A stretch of DNA of 49,456 nt from CAG-582 sp964551965 (GCA_964551965.1 CAZKFB010000005.1:1-49456), one strand, 5' to 3'. Shown: positions 9,390 to 18,466, counted from the stretch's first letter. The notes: generated by a model from the sequence alone, not told the origin. Translations and numbers: made by a program.

Positions 9390-10310
9390 CTATTCTCCAA
9401 CGATTTCTAAAACTAGTTTAGAATCTTTATCATCTAAAACTATTTCTTTATTATCTTTCGTTATATGAACAAGATTATCCATTACTTCTATTTCATATAA
9501 ATCGGTATTAATAGATATAATATATGATGACTCTTCTGAGCAATCTTCGGAATCAAAATGATAAGAATTAATAATATTACTAATTATATCAAATTTTTCT
9601 TTAGAAAAGTCTGTATACTCAAGATATTTATTCTTAATTACAAGATAATAATCATTAGTAACATCAGCATTATCTTCTAAAGATATTTTCTCACCTAAGA
9701 ACATTGATTTAGGTTTAATTATTGTTTTTAAGAAATCTTTGCATCGAGCAACTACTTCTCTTATATCACGCATTTCTTGTCCATCATAAACCTTTTTTGT
9801 AGCATCTATTCCATAAGCTTCAATTCCTAAAGACTTAGCAATATAAAGAGCACGATAAAGATGATATCCTTGAGTAACTATAATCATTTTATCTACTCCA
9901 AATATTTTCTTTGCACGATAAATACTATCATAAGTTGAAACTCCAGCATGATCCATAAAAATATTTGAAGATGAAATATCCGTATTATCAATTGTATACT
10001 TCTTCATAACGTTTACTTCATCATGATTATTGCGCGTATGATCACCAGACATAATTATTTTATCAGTAATATTCAAATCATAAACATCAATTCCAGTATC
10101 TAATCGTTCTTTTAGCATTAAACTAGGTTTATTATTTTTATCAATACCTGCTCCAAGAATCAATATACAATCAACATCATTTAACTTACTCATTTCTTCT
10201 AATGAGAGAATCCTATTTTTAGTACTACCAATTACAACTATTTGAATTGCTAGAATACAAGATATTCCAAATAGTATAAAACTAAATAATATTTTAAATA
10301 TTTTTTTCAT
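9390..10310 (-). CDS. SanA/YdcF family protein (DUF218) with C-terminal extension
   Basis: A 306-residue protein with an N-terminal membrane anchor (residues 3-25). The DUF218 core follows: CILILGAGID, LKERLDTGIDVY, KIIMSGDHTRNNHDEV, DHAGVSTYDSIYRAK and IIVTQGYHLYRALY. In other bacteria SanA/ElyC/YdcF proteins act at the envelope and influence peptidoglycan or lipid-carrier metabolism. About 90 residues beyond the usual domain form an Asp/Glu-rich tail without a recognised domain. The ATG at 10310 is chosen for AGGAAG six bases upstream. It starts just after the GNAT gene and is probably co-transcribed with it. Confidence 0.85.
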   Translation of the reverse strand: MKKIFKILFSFILFGISCILAIQIVVIGSTKNRILSLEEMSKLNDVDCILILGAGIDKNNKPSLMLKERLDTGIDVYDLNITDKIIMSGDHTRNNHDEVNVMKKYTIDNTDISSSNIFMDHAGVSTYDSIYRAKKIFGVDKMIIVTQGYHLYRALYIAKSLGIEAYGIDATKKVYDGQEMRDIREVVARCKDFLKTIIKPKSMFLGEKISLEDNADVTNDYYLVIKNKYLEYTDFSKEKFDIISNIINSYHFDSEDCSEESSYIISINTDLYEIEVMDNLVHITKDNKEIVLDDKDSKLVLEIVGE

Positions 10311-10320
10311 AAACATCTTC

Positions 10321-10812
10321 CTATAAATCAAACATATATAAATTTTCTAAATATTCATCACGAAATAGACGACTAGCAATATAATGGCCACCAATATGTT
10401 GATAAAATTCGTTAGACTTATTTCCATCCAGGCAACCAATTAATACTTTATTAATATCTCTATTCTTAATTACAGCAAAAGCAAAATCTAACAGCTTCTT
10501 TCCATAACCTTTTCCTTGATAAGGATCCATTACATATAGAGAATGAACTTCCGCCGTATTTTCATAATTATTCGTATCTAAAGTAAAATATACCCAACCA
10601 ATTATTTTATTATCACAAATTAAACAATAATATTCTTCATTAGCATTTACTTTTTCTTTAAGTTTTTCTGAAGAATAAGGAACACTCTCATATAAACCAC
10701 TTAAAAAATCATCATTGACGATTCCCTTATAAGTTGAATTCCACACTGTTGCTATGTTGTTTGCAAGTTCTAAAGTATCATCTATTCTTAATTTTCTAAT
10801 CATAGTTTCCAT
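10321..10812 (-). CDS. GNAT N-acetyltransferase
   Basis: A 163-residue Acetyltransf_1-type enzyme with the signature EVHSLYVMDPYQGKGYGKKLL (beta4, then the acetyl-CoA pyrophosphate loop QGKGYG) and a C-terminal GNKSNEFYQHIGG motif. The opening IRKLRIDDTLELANNIATVWNSTYKG is typical of bacterial GNATs annotated as amino-group acetylases. Three in-frame starts are close together; ATG 10812 has AGGTGA at ideal distance. The substrate is unknown. It precedes the SanA-like gene by ten bases. Confidence 0.87.
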   Translation of the reverse strand: METMIRKLRIDDTLELANNIATVWNSTYKGIVNDDFLSGLYESVPYSSEKLKEKVNANEEYYCLICDNKIIGWVYFTLDTNNYENTAEVHSLYVMDPYQGKGYGKKLLDFAFAVIKNRDINKVLIGCLDGNKSNEFYQHIGGHYIASRLFRDEYLENLYMFDL

Positions 10813-10871
10813 ATATTTCACCTGTTTCTCGTAGTTTAATTATACCATACTCCTACTTACTAAACATCAAC

Positions 10872-10897
10872 AAAAAAACTCTCTATTTGAGAGTTTT
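10872..10897 (-). terminator. Intrinsic terminator of the XRE/DUF4097 operon
   Basis: AAAACTCTC/GAGAGTTTT stem with a 5-base loop; the T run is read on the minus strand. It lies five bases past the DUF4097 stop codon. Confidence 0.88.
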
Positions 10898-10901
10898 ATA
10901 A

Positions 10902-11738
10902 TTAATTTACTTCAATGTCTCCACAACTGTTTTTTATGTCTAAGACAATATCAGACTTATTATTACTATCGTTAACTTTTTCTTCACCTAAGCTTACTTT
11001 TGATTCAATTCTGATATCATTAGTTTGACCTATCTTAATGTCACCCATATTATTAGTTATACGAGAACTTTCTTTAATATCAATATTCTTAATTTTAATA
11101 TCTCCACAATCATCTTCAATATCTAAGTATTCAGTTACTTTATCTATTTTAATATCTCCTAAATTATTCTCAACTTTTATTCTATTAACTGAATTAACAT
11201 CAATATCACCAGCATCACTTACAATATTTAATTCTTTTATATTACCAATCTTCGTATCTCCTAAATCAGAATCAATATCTAATATAGCTGATGGGAAATC
11301 ATTCACTTTAATATTGCCTGCGCTATTTTCAACCTTAATCTTTTTATCATAATCAGTTGGTATATAAACTTCTATTTTAGCTGCTTGATTATTAAAGCAG
11401 AATCCGAAACAAGATTTTCCCTTATATTTAATATTTAAACTTTCATTATCTTCAATAGATAACATATCTTCTTCACCATATACTACGACATGAATTCTTT
11501 CATCTTCACTATTAAATAAGTATATGTCTCCTAATGAGTTATTAATATCTATTAGATTATATCTGTTTTCATAGTATTCATCATGAATAATAGTCTTACT
11601 AGCTGAAAAATTAATATTACTAAATAATCCATGAAATCTTATATTATTAGTTAATAACATAACTAATAAACCTATTACTCCAATTGCTAGAATTGATAAA
11701 ACTACGATTAAAGTAATTATTGACGATTTATTCTTCAT
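10902..11738 (-). CDS. DUF4097-type membrane-anchored beta-repeat protein
   Basis: A 278-residue protein with a single N-terminal membrane segment (about residues 8-30) and an extracytoplasmic part built of about eight repeats of 20 or so residues. Each repeat is marked by a Gly-Asp-Ile-like turn: NSLGDIYLF, NSAGNIKVN, SDLGDTKIG, SDAGDIDVN, NNLGDIKID, DDCGDIKIK, NNMGDIKIG and NSCGDIEVN. This is the DUF4097/YvlB-LiaG type beta-helix. Homologues sit in envelope-stress operons; a direct function is unproven. It overlaps the XRE regulator gene upstream by 11 bases, so the two are translated as a pair. Confidence 0.85.
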   Translation of the reverse strand: MKNKSSIITLIVVLSILAIGVIGLLVMLLTNNIRFHGLFSNINFSASKTIIHDEYYENRYNLIDINNSLGDIYLFNSEDERIHVVVYGEEDMLSIEDNESLNIKYKGKSCFGFCFNNQAAKIEVYIPTDYDKKIKVENSAGNIKVNDFPSAILDIDSDLGDTKIGNIKELNIVSDAGDIDVNSVNRIKVENNLGDIKIDKVTEYLDIEDDCGDIKIKNIDIKESSRITNNMGDIKIGQTNDIRIESKVSLGEEKVNDSNNKSDIVLDIKNSCGDIEVN

Positions 11739-12348
11739 TTTTATTCTCCTTTAATTGAAATATTAAATCAATAATTGCTTCTATTAAGCCATAAGCTACC
11801 CATATTAGCCATGTGATATGCCAAGCAAAAGTAATAAAACTTACAGTAAAATAAATAAGACAAGTAATTACAGCAGCAATTTCTTTAACTGCTTTGGCAA
11901 CTTTATTTTCTTTCTTTTCTTCTACTTTTACTTTATAGTTAATTGATGTATAAACTATTATAAATGTTGCAACACCACATATAAGTAAGAATATAGCTGA
12001 AGATACAATTGGATTTATTCTAAATACGGGAATTGTAACCATTATCCATGCTATTGCAACAAAATAACCTAAGACTCCAAGGCCAATTCCCAAAGATTTT
12101 TTCTTTCTTATTTCTCTTTGATCTTCAATCATTACTTCTTCTTTTTCTTTAACTACTCCACTTAATAATTCATCAGTTGTAATACCAAATAATTCACAAA
12201 TTGGAATTATTTTATCAAGATCTGGCATCGATTGATCGGTCTCCCACTTCGATATTGTTTGACGAGTAACATTTAATTTATCTGCTACTTGTTCTTGAGA
12301 TAAGTTTTTTGACTTTCGTAAATTTATTAGTCTTTCTCCTATACTCAT
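11728..12348 (-). CDS. XRE family regulator with C-terminal membrane domain
   Basis: A 206-residue protein. Residues 3-60 are a clear HTH_3 domain (IGERLINLRKSKNLSQEQVADKLN, VTRQTISKWE, then DLDKIIPICELFGIT). After a short charged linker come about four hydrophobic segments (roughly residues 90-110, 115-135, 150-172 and 175-197). Such DNA-binding proteins tethered to the membrane are common beside DUF4097 genes and probably sense envelope conditions. A GAGGTG site precedes the ATG. An inverted repeat upstream (12385-12429) is a candidate autoregulatory site. Confidence 0.88.
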   Translation of the reverse strand: MSIGERLINLRKSKNLSQEQVADKLNVTRQTISKWETDQSMPDLDKIIPICELFGITTDELLSGVVKEKEEVMIEDQREIRKKKSLGIGLGVLGYFVAIAWIMVTIPVFRINPIVSSAIFLLICGVATFIIVYTSINYKVKVEEKKENKVAKAVKEIAAVITCLIYFTVSFITFAWHITWLIWVAYGLIEAIIDLIFQLKENKNEE

Positions 12349-12384
12349 AATTCACCTCTTTCATTATTAAATTATAAAATAATA

Positions 12385-12429
12385 AGTAGTTGCACTCTAC
12401 CAATTCTACTTGGAAATTTGTCAACTACT
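12385..12429. promoter_or_regulatory. Inverted repeat upstream of the XRE regulator
   Basis: AGTAGTTG at 12385-12392 and CAACTACT at 12422-12429 are 8-base inverted arms about 30 bases apart in the short interval between the XRE gene and the permease gene. A TTGACA lies next to the distal arm on the minus strand, but no well-spaced -10 follows. It could be an operator pair or the stem of a leader. Confidence 0.35.
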
Positions 12430-12445
12430 CTTAACATTTTGATTA

Positions 12446-13276
12446 TTATATACCTATTATATTTAAAATAAGTCCGGATATTACGCCAACAGTATATATA
12501 ATAGCTACTATCTTTAAATTTTCCTTTAAGTTCTTATTGTTCTTAAAAAGAACAAGGATTGCAACTCCACTTCCTGTAAGAAGTCCACCTATAGTCGTAC
12601 CTAAAGATAATACTCCATTTAAATATAATTCAGTTAATATTACTGAAGCTGCACAGTTAGGAATAAGACCCAATAAAGGAGATAAGAAAGATCCAATAAC
12701 ATAGTTAGATAGGAACAATTCTTTTATTGCATCTTCTGATACAAAATAGAATACGGTATTTAAAATAAGTGTTGCTATACCAATAAATAATATAGTCTTT
12801 AATGTATGTATTGTTGTGGATTTAATAAGTGAATGATCACAATCACAATGCTCATGTTCACAAATATTGAAGTTTTCTTTTACTGTTGAACGTGTAATAA
12901 AATCTATTATAAAACCTACTACCATACCTATTCCGATTTTTAAACCAACTATTTTAGCTATTTCGATAATAGGTACTTGATTAGCTATTAATATTGGAAG
13001 CATTTCATCACTTGTCGATAAATAAATAGCAATTAAAGTTCCTAATGTAATAACTCTTGTAACATAAAAGTTTGTAGCTAATACAGAAAATCCACATTGA
13101 GGGATTCCACCTAAAAGTGCTCCAACAAAAGGTCCAAACTTTCCTGAAGAAGTTATTACCTTTTTAGATTTATTACTTAATTTATGTTCTAATAATTCTA
13201 ATATTAAAAATGATACAAATAGAAATGGTAATAATTTTACTATATCTAAAAGTGTATCTAATAATACATCTATCAT
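12446..13276 (-). CDS. ArsP_2-type putative manganese/metal permease
   Basis: A 276-residue membrane protein with eight or so helices in two related halves, each holding a conserved Pro/Cys loop: GGIPQCGFSVLATNFY in the first and LIPNCAASVILTELYL in the second. This pseudo-symmetric pattern is the mark of the ArsP_2 family, annotated as putative manganese transporters or arsenic efflux proteins. The cytoplasmic loop between the halves holds a His/Cys cluster, CEHEHCDCDH, that looks like a metal-binding site. The family match is confident; the transported ion is inference. No metal-responsive regulator is adjacent apart from the XRE gene downstream. Confidence 0.8.
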   Translation of the reverse strand: MIDVLLDTLLDIVKLLPFLFVSFLILELLEHKLSNKSKKVITSSGKFGPFVGALLGGIPQCGFSVLATNFYVTRVITLGTLIAIYLSTSDEMLPILIANQVPIIEIAKIVGLKIGIGMVVGFIIDFITRSTVKENFNICEHEHCDCDHSLIKSTTIHTLKTILFIGIATLILNTVFYFVSEDAIKELFLSNYVIGSFLSPLLGLIPNCAASVILTELYLNGVLSLGTTIGGLLTGSGVAILVLFKNNKNLKENLKIVAIIYTVGVISGLILNIIGI

Positions 13277-13317
13277 ATAATCACCAACCCACCAAATTAT
13301 AGCATATGATTTGTGAT

Positions 13318-13917
13318 TTATACAAGATTGTAAGACATATCTATATATTTAGTTATTTCTTCTATTGAGGAAACATTATCGAGATTTATAGTAATCCAAT
13401 ATTTCTTATTCATATGATATGCCTTAAAGAAGACAATGTTATCTATTAGATCTGGTATTAAATAGTCAGGTAATTTAATATTAATCGTATCTATATCTTT
13501 AGTATCTTTTATATCTAGTTTCTTTGATGATATATTCATATATAATAAGAACCATTTTTTATTCTTATTTAAAGTAAATGAATTGGAATCTTTGGGAAAT
13601 GGATAAACAGGTTTAACATTATATTTAGTTTCCACATATTTAATTAAATCATTAACTATATCCGATTTCTTCTTTAATCTATCTAATACTTTATCAACTA
13701 ATTCATGTAATTCAGCAGAAAGAGCTCCTTGATGGCTTATTAGATTGAAAGGAATATATTCTTCAGAGGTATTTTTATCATATACTTTAACTTCTAAATT
13801 ATTATCTTTTATAATGATTTCACAATAGAAACTATCATTTAAATCTTCCTGATAATAATAACAATTATTCTTATTTATAAACATTTCTAAATTATAATTC
13901 TTTATGTTAATTTTCAT
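13318..13917 (-). CDS. MmcQ/YjbR family protein
   Basis: A 199-residue protein. The C-terminal half carries the MmcQ/YjbR pattern: a YPFPKDSNSFTL segment, then NKKWFLLYMNI, LPDYLIPDLID, FFKAYHMNKKYWITINLD and the closing SYNLV. The N-terminal 80 residues form a separate small alpha/beta region. These proteins have a CyaY-like fold and are often called DNA-binding, but their role is not established. AGGAG lies before the ATG. It sits between the permease and pduL with its own space. Confidence 0.8.
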   Translation of the reverse strand: MKINIKNYNLEMFINKNNCYYYQEDLNDSFYCEIIIKDNNLEVKVYDKNTSEEYIPFNLISHQGALSAELHELVDKVLDRLKKKSDIVNDLIKYVETKYNVKPVYPFPKDSNSFTLNKNKKWFLLYMNISSKKLDIKDTKDIDTINIKLPDYLIPDLIDNIVFFKAYHMNKKYWITINLDNVSSIEEITKYIDMSYNLV

Positions 13918-13951
13918 AGATAACTCCTAATTTCTAAATAAATTATAACAT

Positions 13952-13978
13952 AAAAAAAGTTGAAATAATTTTCAACTT
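13952..13978 (-). terminator. Intrinsic terminator of pduL
   Basis: AAGTTGAAA/TTTCAACTT stem, 4-base loop and minus-strand T run, eight bases after the pduL stop. Confidence 0.9.
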
Positions 13979-13986
13979 AGTTATTA

Positions 13987-14553
13987 TTATAGAATAATTT
14001 CTACTTCATCACCATTATGTAAATCAAAAGCATTAGCTTCATCAGTATCTAAATGTAGTTCTGTCTTATGACTAGGTCCCATTCTAACAACTATGTCACC
14101 AATTATTCCACTTCTTCTTGTTTCAGCTACTGCTCTCACAATTTGACCACTCGTATTAAATTCGTTATTGCAATCTTCAGGACTTAAATGTAAGTGTCTT
14201 TGAGCAACTACAACAGGTACACTTACTTTATTATTTGGATCATCATAATATACAAATAATTTAGGAGTATTATCAATATGACTAGATTCTTTAATAACAT
14301 AATCCTTTAAACCAATACTTATGCAATCAGTTGCTGATAATTCAGCTTGGGAATAATCTCTTGTTGGGCCAACTAATCTAACATTCAACTCTTTACCATT
14401 AGGTCCAACTACAGTAAGCATACATTTAAGAGCATACTGTCCTGGTTGACTAATATCCTTTAATTTTTCTAACTCTTTATCTTTAAATAATACTTGATAA
14501 TCACTTTCGGATAAATGAATATGTTTATTTGATACACCAACTTTAACTTTCAT
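13987..14553 (-). CDS. pduL: Phosphate acyltransferase PduL
   Basis: A 188-residue enzyme of the PduL family, which exchanges acyl-CoA and phosphate to form acyl phosphate and stands in for the classic Pta. Two related halves are visible, with the metal-binding His motifs KHIHLSESDY near the N-terminus and QRHLHLSPED in the middle. The late segment TELHLDTDEANAFDL is also diagnostic. The short N-terminus lacks a microcompartment-targeting helix and no shell genes are nearby, so it most likely acts in the cytosol in acetate formation with an acetate kinase encoded elsewhere. AGGTGAAC precedes the ATG. Confidence 0.93.
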   Translation of the reverse strand: MKVKVGVSNKHIHLSESDYQVLFKDKELEKLKDISQPGQYALKCMLTVVGPNGKELNVRLVGPTRDYSQAELSATDCISIGLKDYVIKESSHIDNTPKLFVYYDDPNNKVSVPVVVAQRHLHLSPEDCNNEFNTSGQIVRAVAETRRSGIIGDIVVRMGPSHKTELHLDTDEANAFDLHNGDEVEIIL

Positions 14554-14620
14554 ATGTTCACCTTCTATATTGATTATAACATAAGTAATATATTCCTAGA
14601 TAAAAAAAGAATGCTATATA

Positions 14621-14654
14621 AAAACAAATGAACTAGTTTAGGTTCATTTGTTTT
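14621..14654 (-). terminator. Terminator hairpin embedded in the end of the sigma-like gene
   Basis: A 13-bp stem (AAAACAAATGAAC and its complement) with an 8-base loop. The last codons and the TAG of the sigma-like gene form the 5' arm and loop on the minus strand. The T run is short, so efficiency is uncertain. Confidence 0.75.
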
Positions 14655-15628
14655 AAACATTTTCTAACGTCATAATCAGTTCTAATAAGTCTTAATGCCT
14701 TATGGTACAATTGACCAATACGCGCTTCTGATACCCCATATATTTTTGCTGCTTCATCATAAGTAATCTTTTCTTCTCCATTTGAACCAGTAATCCTAAA
14801 TACAATTTCTCTGTCACGATCAGATAATGAACTACAATTATTTATAGCATCTATTAATTCTTTATAGATTATTTCTTCTACTACTATATCAGCATCGTCT
14901 TTTTTATATACATCATCTAAACTTGCTCTAAACCTTTGTAATCCTGTATCAAGGAGAATATATTTAAGCATATCAAGTTTTCTTTTAGTATAGCTTATAT
15001 TATTGTTAGAATCGGAAGAATACTCAATAATAGCTTCAAACAGTTCATATGTTTGTTCAACTAAATCTATATCAGAAAATCCTAAAGCATTTAAACGACT
15101 ACTAATTTTATAATATGCGGGAGATTCTTTAAAGTATTCAGATATTATTTTTAGAAAATCTTCATAACTTGCTTCTCCGTTTTTTTGAGTAAATTCAATA
15201 TATAAATATAGTAGATCACTGAGAGTTAAAGTGCTAGCGATAGTTACATCGGCGACTGTAAGGTCAGTCTCAATTAACATACGAGATAATTCGTTATAAA
15301 ATGTAACATCAAGTATTTTATATAAACTCCTTTTTACTAATAAAGAACCCTCTTTAATTCTTCTAATCCATATTTCTGAACATGAGTTTATAACATCATC
15401 CATATCAAAGTTAACATTATCAATTGAAGCAAATTTATTATTTTTTATAAATTCAGCTACTACATAGATCGTTCCTTCTATTAACCTATTAAAGTACTCT
15501 TGTTTTTTATCTTCATCATCTACTTCAAGCATTTTTTGATATAACTTCTTAGCATCAGCAAAGCTTAATTTATCAAACTTATCAATTTGTTTAATCCAAT
15601 TCTTATATATTTGCTCATTTTTACTCAT
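14633..15628 (-). CDS. Divergent sigma-70-like factor
   Basis: A 331-residue protein whose C-terminus is a clear sigma region 4: SLSDRDREIVFRI, a gap with EEKITYDEAAKIYGVSEARIGQLYHKALRLIRT. This is the helix-turn-helix that reads a -35 element. The N-terminal 230 residues are all helical; FNRLIEGTIYVVAEFI followed by MDDVINSCSEIWIRRI resembles a much-decayed region 2, but the usual conserved aromatic and basic residues for -10 melting are not obvious. It could be an alternative sigma factor or a regulator derived from one. ATG 15628 is chosen for GGGGG eight bases upstream. Its regulon cannot be predicted from the window. Confidence 0.7.
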   Translation of the reverse strand: MSKNEQIYKNWIKQIDKFDKLSFADAKKLYQKMLEVDDEDKKQEYFNRLIEGTIYVVAEFIKNNKFASIDNVNFDMDDVINSCSEIWIRRIKEGSLLVKRSLYKILDVTFYNELSRMLIETDLTVADVTIASTLTLSDLLYLYIEFTQKNGEASYEDFLKIISEYFKESPAYYKISSRLNALGFSDIDLVEQTYELFEAIIEYSSDSNNNISYTKRKLDMLKYILLDTGLQRFRASLDDVYKKDDADIVVEEIIYKELIDAINNCSSLSDRDREIVFRITGSNGEEKITYDEAAKIYGVSEARIGQLYHKALRLIRTDYDVRKCLKQMNLN

Positions 15629-15741
15629 AATATTTTCCCCCATTATTCTTCGCATCAACATGCCACCTATTATATCGTATATCTAATGTTTTTGCAAACT
15701 ATGATAATTATCTTTTCGAACTAACAATAAATAACTAACAT

Positions 15742-15768
15742 AAAAAAAGAATGTTATAAAACATTCTT
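15742..15768 (-). terminator. Intrinsic terminator of nrdDG
   Basis: AAGAATGTT/AACATTCTT stem with a 4-base loop and seven T on the minus strand, just past the nrdG stop. Confidence 0.92.
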
Positions 15769-15770
15769 CT

Positions 15771-16265
15771 TTATTCTGTATAAAGAACTACTTCACCTTT
15801 CTTTAAGCTCTTTTGAACATCAATAACTCTTTGGTTACTTGATCCTCGCCATTCAAGTCTAAAATCATGTAATTCATCTTTATATTGTCCATCAACCAAA
15901 ACATCGACATATTTCATTACTTCTTTATCTTTTAAGTCACGATCAAATAAGAAACCTGACCATGTCCATAAAGTCTTTTTAGGAAATCTTTCCTTAAAAG
16001 ATGCAGCTAATTTAGTAGTACCTTCAATATTTTTAGGATGCATAGGTTCTCCTCCTAATATTGATAGTCCTACAATGAATTCTTTGTCGCATAAATCTAA
16101 TATATGTTCAATTGTTTCATCAGTAAACTCTTTCCCTCCATTGAAGTCATGAGTTTCTGGATTAAAACAATTTTTACAATTAAATACACATCCCTGCATA
16201 AAAACGGATACACGTACACCAGGTCCGTTTGATATATCCATTTTCCTTATTTTATTATATCGCAT
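15771..16265 (-). CDS. nrdG: Anaerobic ribonucleotide reductase activase
   Basis: A 164-residue radical SAM protein with the cluster motif CVFNCKNC near residue 26 and the GGEP motif (ILGGEPMHP), both in the spacing typical of NrdG. It generates the glycyl radical in NrdD using S-adenosylmethionine. The early motif DISNGPGVRVSVFMQGC is diagnostic. It begins two bases after the nrdD stop; the GAGGAATAG that includes that stop acts as its ribosome binding site, so translation is coupled. Confidence 0.96.
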   Translation of the reverse strand: MRYNKIRKMDISNGPGVRVSVFMQGCVFNCKNCFNPETHDFNGGKEFTDETIEHILDLCDKEFIVGLSILGGEPMHPKNIEGTTKLAASFKERFPKKTLWTWSGFLFDRDLKDKEVMKYVDVLVDGQYKDELHDFRLEWRGSSNQRVIDVQKSLKKGEVVLYTE

Positions 16266-16267
16266 AA

Positions 16268-18466
16268 CTATTCCTCATCTGCATCTTTATTATCTAAGTG
16301 AATTACACGATCCTTAATCTCTTGAGTTCTTCCCTTATTCCAGAAATTAGAACCAATATATCCACAAGTACGACGAGCAACATTTAATTTATCATGGTCA
16401 CGGTTACCACAATTTGGACAATACCATTCAAGATTATCATCTATTAAGATTTCACCTGTATAACCGCAAGATTGGCAATAATCCAATTTAGTATTTAATT
16501 CAGCATACATTATATTATCATAAATGAATTGAATTACCTCTAATACAGCATCTAAGTTATTAGCAAGATTTGGAGTTTCAATATAAGATATTGCACCTCC
16601 TGGAGATAATTTTTGGAATTCACTCTCTAATTTTAATTTAGTAAATGCATCAATTTCTTCAAATACAGGTACATGATATGAATTAGTAATATAGTCACGA
16701 TCTGTAATACCTTTAATAACACCAAAACGATCTCTTAAACTCTTAGCAAACTTATAAGTAGTTGCTTCGATAGGAGTTCCATATACTGAGTAATCGATAT
16801 CTTCAGCAGCCTTCCATTCAGCACATTTATCATTTAAATGTTGCATTACTTTTAGACCAAATTCTTTACCTTTTCCATTATCAGTATGAGACTGTCCAGT
16901 CATATATTTAACACATTCATATAATCCAGCATATCCTAATGAAATAGTTGAATATCCATGATGTAATAATTCATGAATAGATTCACCTTTTTCTAAACGA
17001 GCAAGTGCTCCATTTTGCCATAAGATTGGTGCAACATCGGATGTTGCTTTAGATAGACGTTCATGTCTTAATTGTAATGCACGATGGCATAATTCAAGAC
17101 GTTCATCGAAGATCTTATCAAATAATTCCATATCTTTTCCACTCGATAGTGCTACATCAACTAAGTTGATTGTAACAACACCTTGATTAAATCTACCATA
17201 ATATTTACCTTTGCCTTCAACATAGTTTTTAGCTTTGGCAATATTTCCTAAACTCATCGAACGATCAGGAGTTAAGAATGAACGGCATCCCATACATGGA
17301 TAACATTCGCCTTCACCTAATTCGTTCTTCTTTAATTCTTTCATTATTTTTTCAGAAATATAATCAGGTACCATACGTTTAGCTGTACATTCAGCAGCTA
17401 ATTTAGTTAAGTAATAGTACTTACTATTCTTCTTAATATTATCTTCTTCAAGAACATATAGAAGTTTTGGGAATGCTGGTGTTACATATACACCTTTTTC
17501 GTTTTTCATTCCTTCAATTCTTTGTTTTAGAACTTCTTCAATAATCATTGCAAGTTCATCTTTATATTCTTCAGTCTCACCTAAATATAAACATACGCTT
17601 AAGAAAGGAGCTTGACCATTAGTTGTAGTCATTGAATTAATTTGATATTGGAAAGTTTGTACACCATCAACAATTTCTTTCTTTAAATCTTCTTTAGCAT
17701 ACTTTTCAATATCTTCAGCAGAAAATTTTCTCTTCTTATATTTCTTAATATAATAATCATAACTACTTCTTACAAAAGGAGCTAAGTGAGTTAATGTAAT
17801 TGTACATCCACCATATTGACTTGAGTTAACAGCTGTAATAAGTTGTGTTGCTATTGTCATAGCTGTTAAGAATCTATGTGGTTTTTCAATCATTACACCA
17901 TTAATAATTGTTCCATTTTGTAACATATCTTCTAAGTTAATTAAATCGCAGTTATGTAATGCATTTTGAGCAAAATAGTCAGCATCATGGAAATGAATTA
18001 ATCCTGATTCATGAGCTTTTACGATATCTTCAGGAAGTAAGAATCTCTTTGTGATATCGGTACTTGTTATACCAGCAAGATAATCTCTTTGTGTTGTAAC
18101 AATCTTTGCATTTTTATTTGAGTTTTCAGTATTCCAATATTCTGATTCACCATCAATTAATTCTTTAATTGCTAAGTCAGTTGTATTACTCTTACGAACT
18201 AACTCTCTTGTATATCTATAAGTAATATATGTTTTAGCTAATTTATATTTCTTTGCTTCCATTAGTTTCTCTTCAATGATATCTTGAATGTCTTCTACTA
18301 GAATTCTTCTCTTCTTTAGCCCTTCAATATATTTAATAATTTTTTTAATTTGAGTGCTGCTGGCTTGATCCCCTTCATCAACCTCAGCGTTTGCCTTGTT
18401 AATAGCAATTTCAATTTTTTCAGGATTATAGTCAACTATATTCCCGTCTCTTTTAATAACCTTCAT
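16268..18466 (-). CDS. nrdD: Anaerobic ribonucleoside-triphosphate reductase (class III)
   Basis: A 732-residue enzyme that makes deoxyribonucleotides without oxygen. The N-terminal 90 residues are an ATP-cone (KVIKRDGNIVDYNPEKI), which gives allosteric control. The core contains the family Cys segments, including ECYPCMGCRSFL. The C-terminus has a four-Cys zinc ribbon (CQSCGY and CPNCGN) followed by the glycyl-radical loop RRTCGYIGSNFW. ATG 18466 is used, with GGGAGGAG upstream. No aerobic reductase is in the window. Two palindromes upstream are candidate NrdR-type operators. Confidence 0.97.
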   Translation of the reverse strand: MKVIKRDGNIVDYNPEKIEIAINKANAEVDEGDQASSTQIKKIIKYIEGLKKRRILVEDIQDIIEEKLMEAKKYKLAKTYITYRYTRELVRKSNTTDLAIKELIDGESEYWNTENSNKNAKIVTTQRDYLAGITSTDITKRFLLPEDIVKAHESGLIHFHDADYFAQNALHNCDLINLEDMLQNGTIINGVMIEKPHRFLTAMTIATQLITAVNSSQYGGCTITLTHLAPFVRSSYDYYIKKYKKRKFSAEDIEKYAKEDLKKEIVDGVQTFQYQINSMTTTNGQAPFLSVCLYLGETEEYKDELAMIIEEVLKQRIEGMKNEKGVYVTPAFPKLLYVLEEDNIKKNSKYYYLTKLAAECTAKRMVPDYISEKIMKELKKNELGEGECYPCMGCRSFLTPDRSMSLGNIAKAKNYVEGKGKYYGRFNQGVVTINLVDVALSSGKDMELFDKIFDERLELCHRALQLRHERLSKATSDVAPILWQNGALARLEKGESIHELLHHGYSTISLGYAGLYECVKYMTGQSHTDNGKGKEFGLKVMQHLNDKCAEWKAAEDIDYSVYGTPIEATTYKFAKSLRDRFGVIKGITDRDYITNSYHVPVFEEIDAFTKLKLESEFQKLSPGGAISYIETPNLANNLDAVLEVIQFIYDNIMYAELNTKLDYCQSCGYTGEILIDDNLEWYCPNCGNRDHDKLNVARRTCGYIGSNFWNKGRTQEIKDRVIHLDNKDADEE

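Noticed and set aside
11038..11352. Long open frame on the plus strand rich in Ser, Leu and Ile
   Set aside because: It is antisense to the repeats of the DUF4097 gene, whose regular codons keep the opposite frame open. No ribosome binding site.
13987..14553. Bacterial microcompartment linked to pduL
   Set aside because: No shell proteins, diol or ethanolamine enzymes nearby and no targeting helix.
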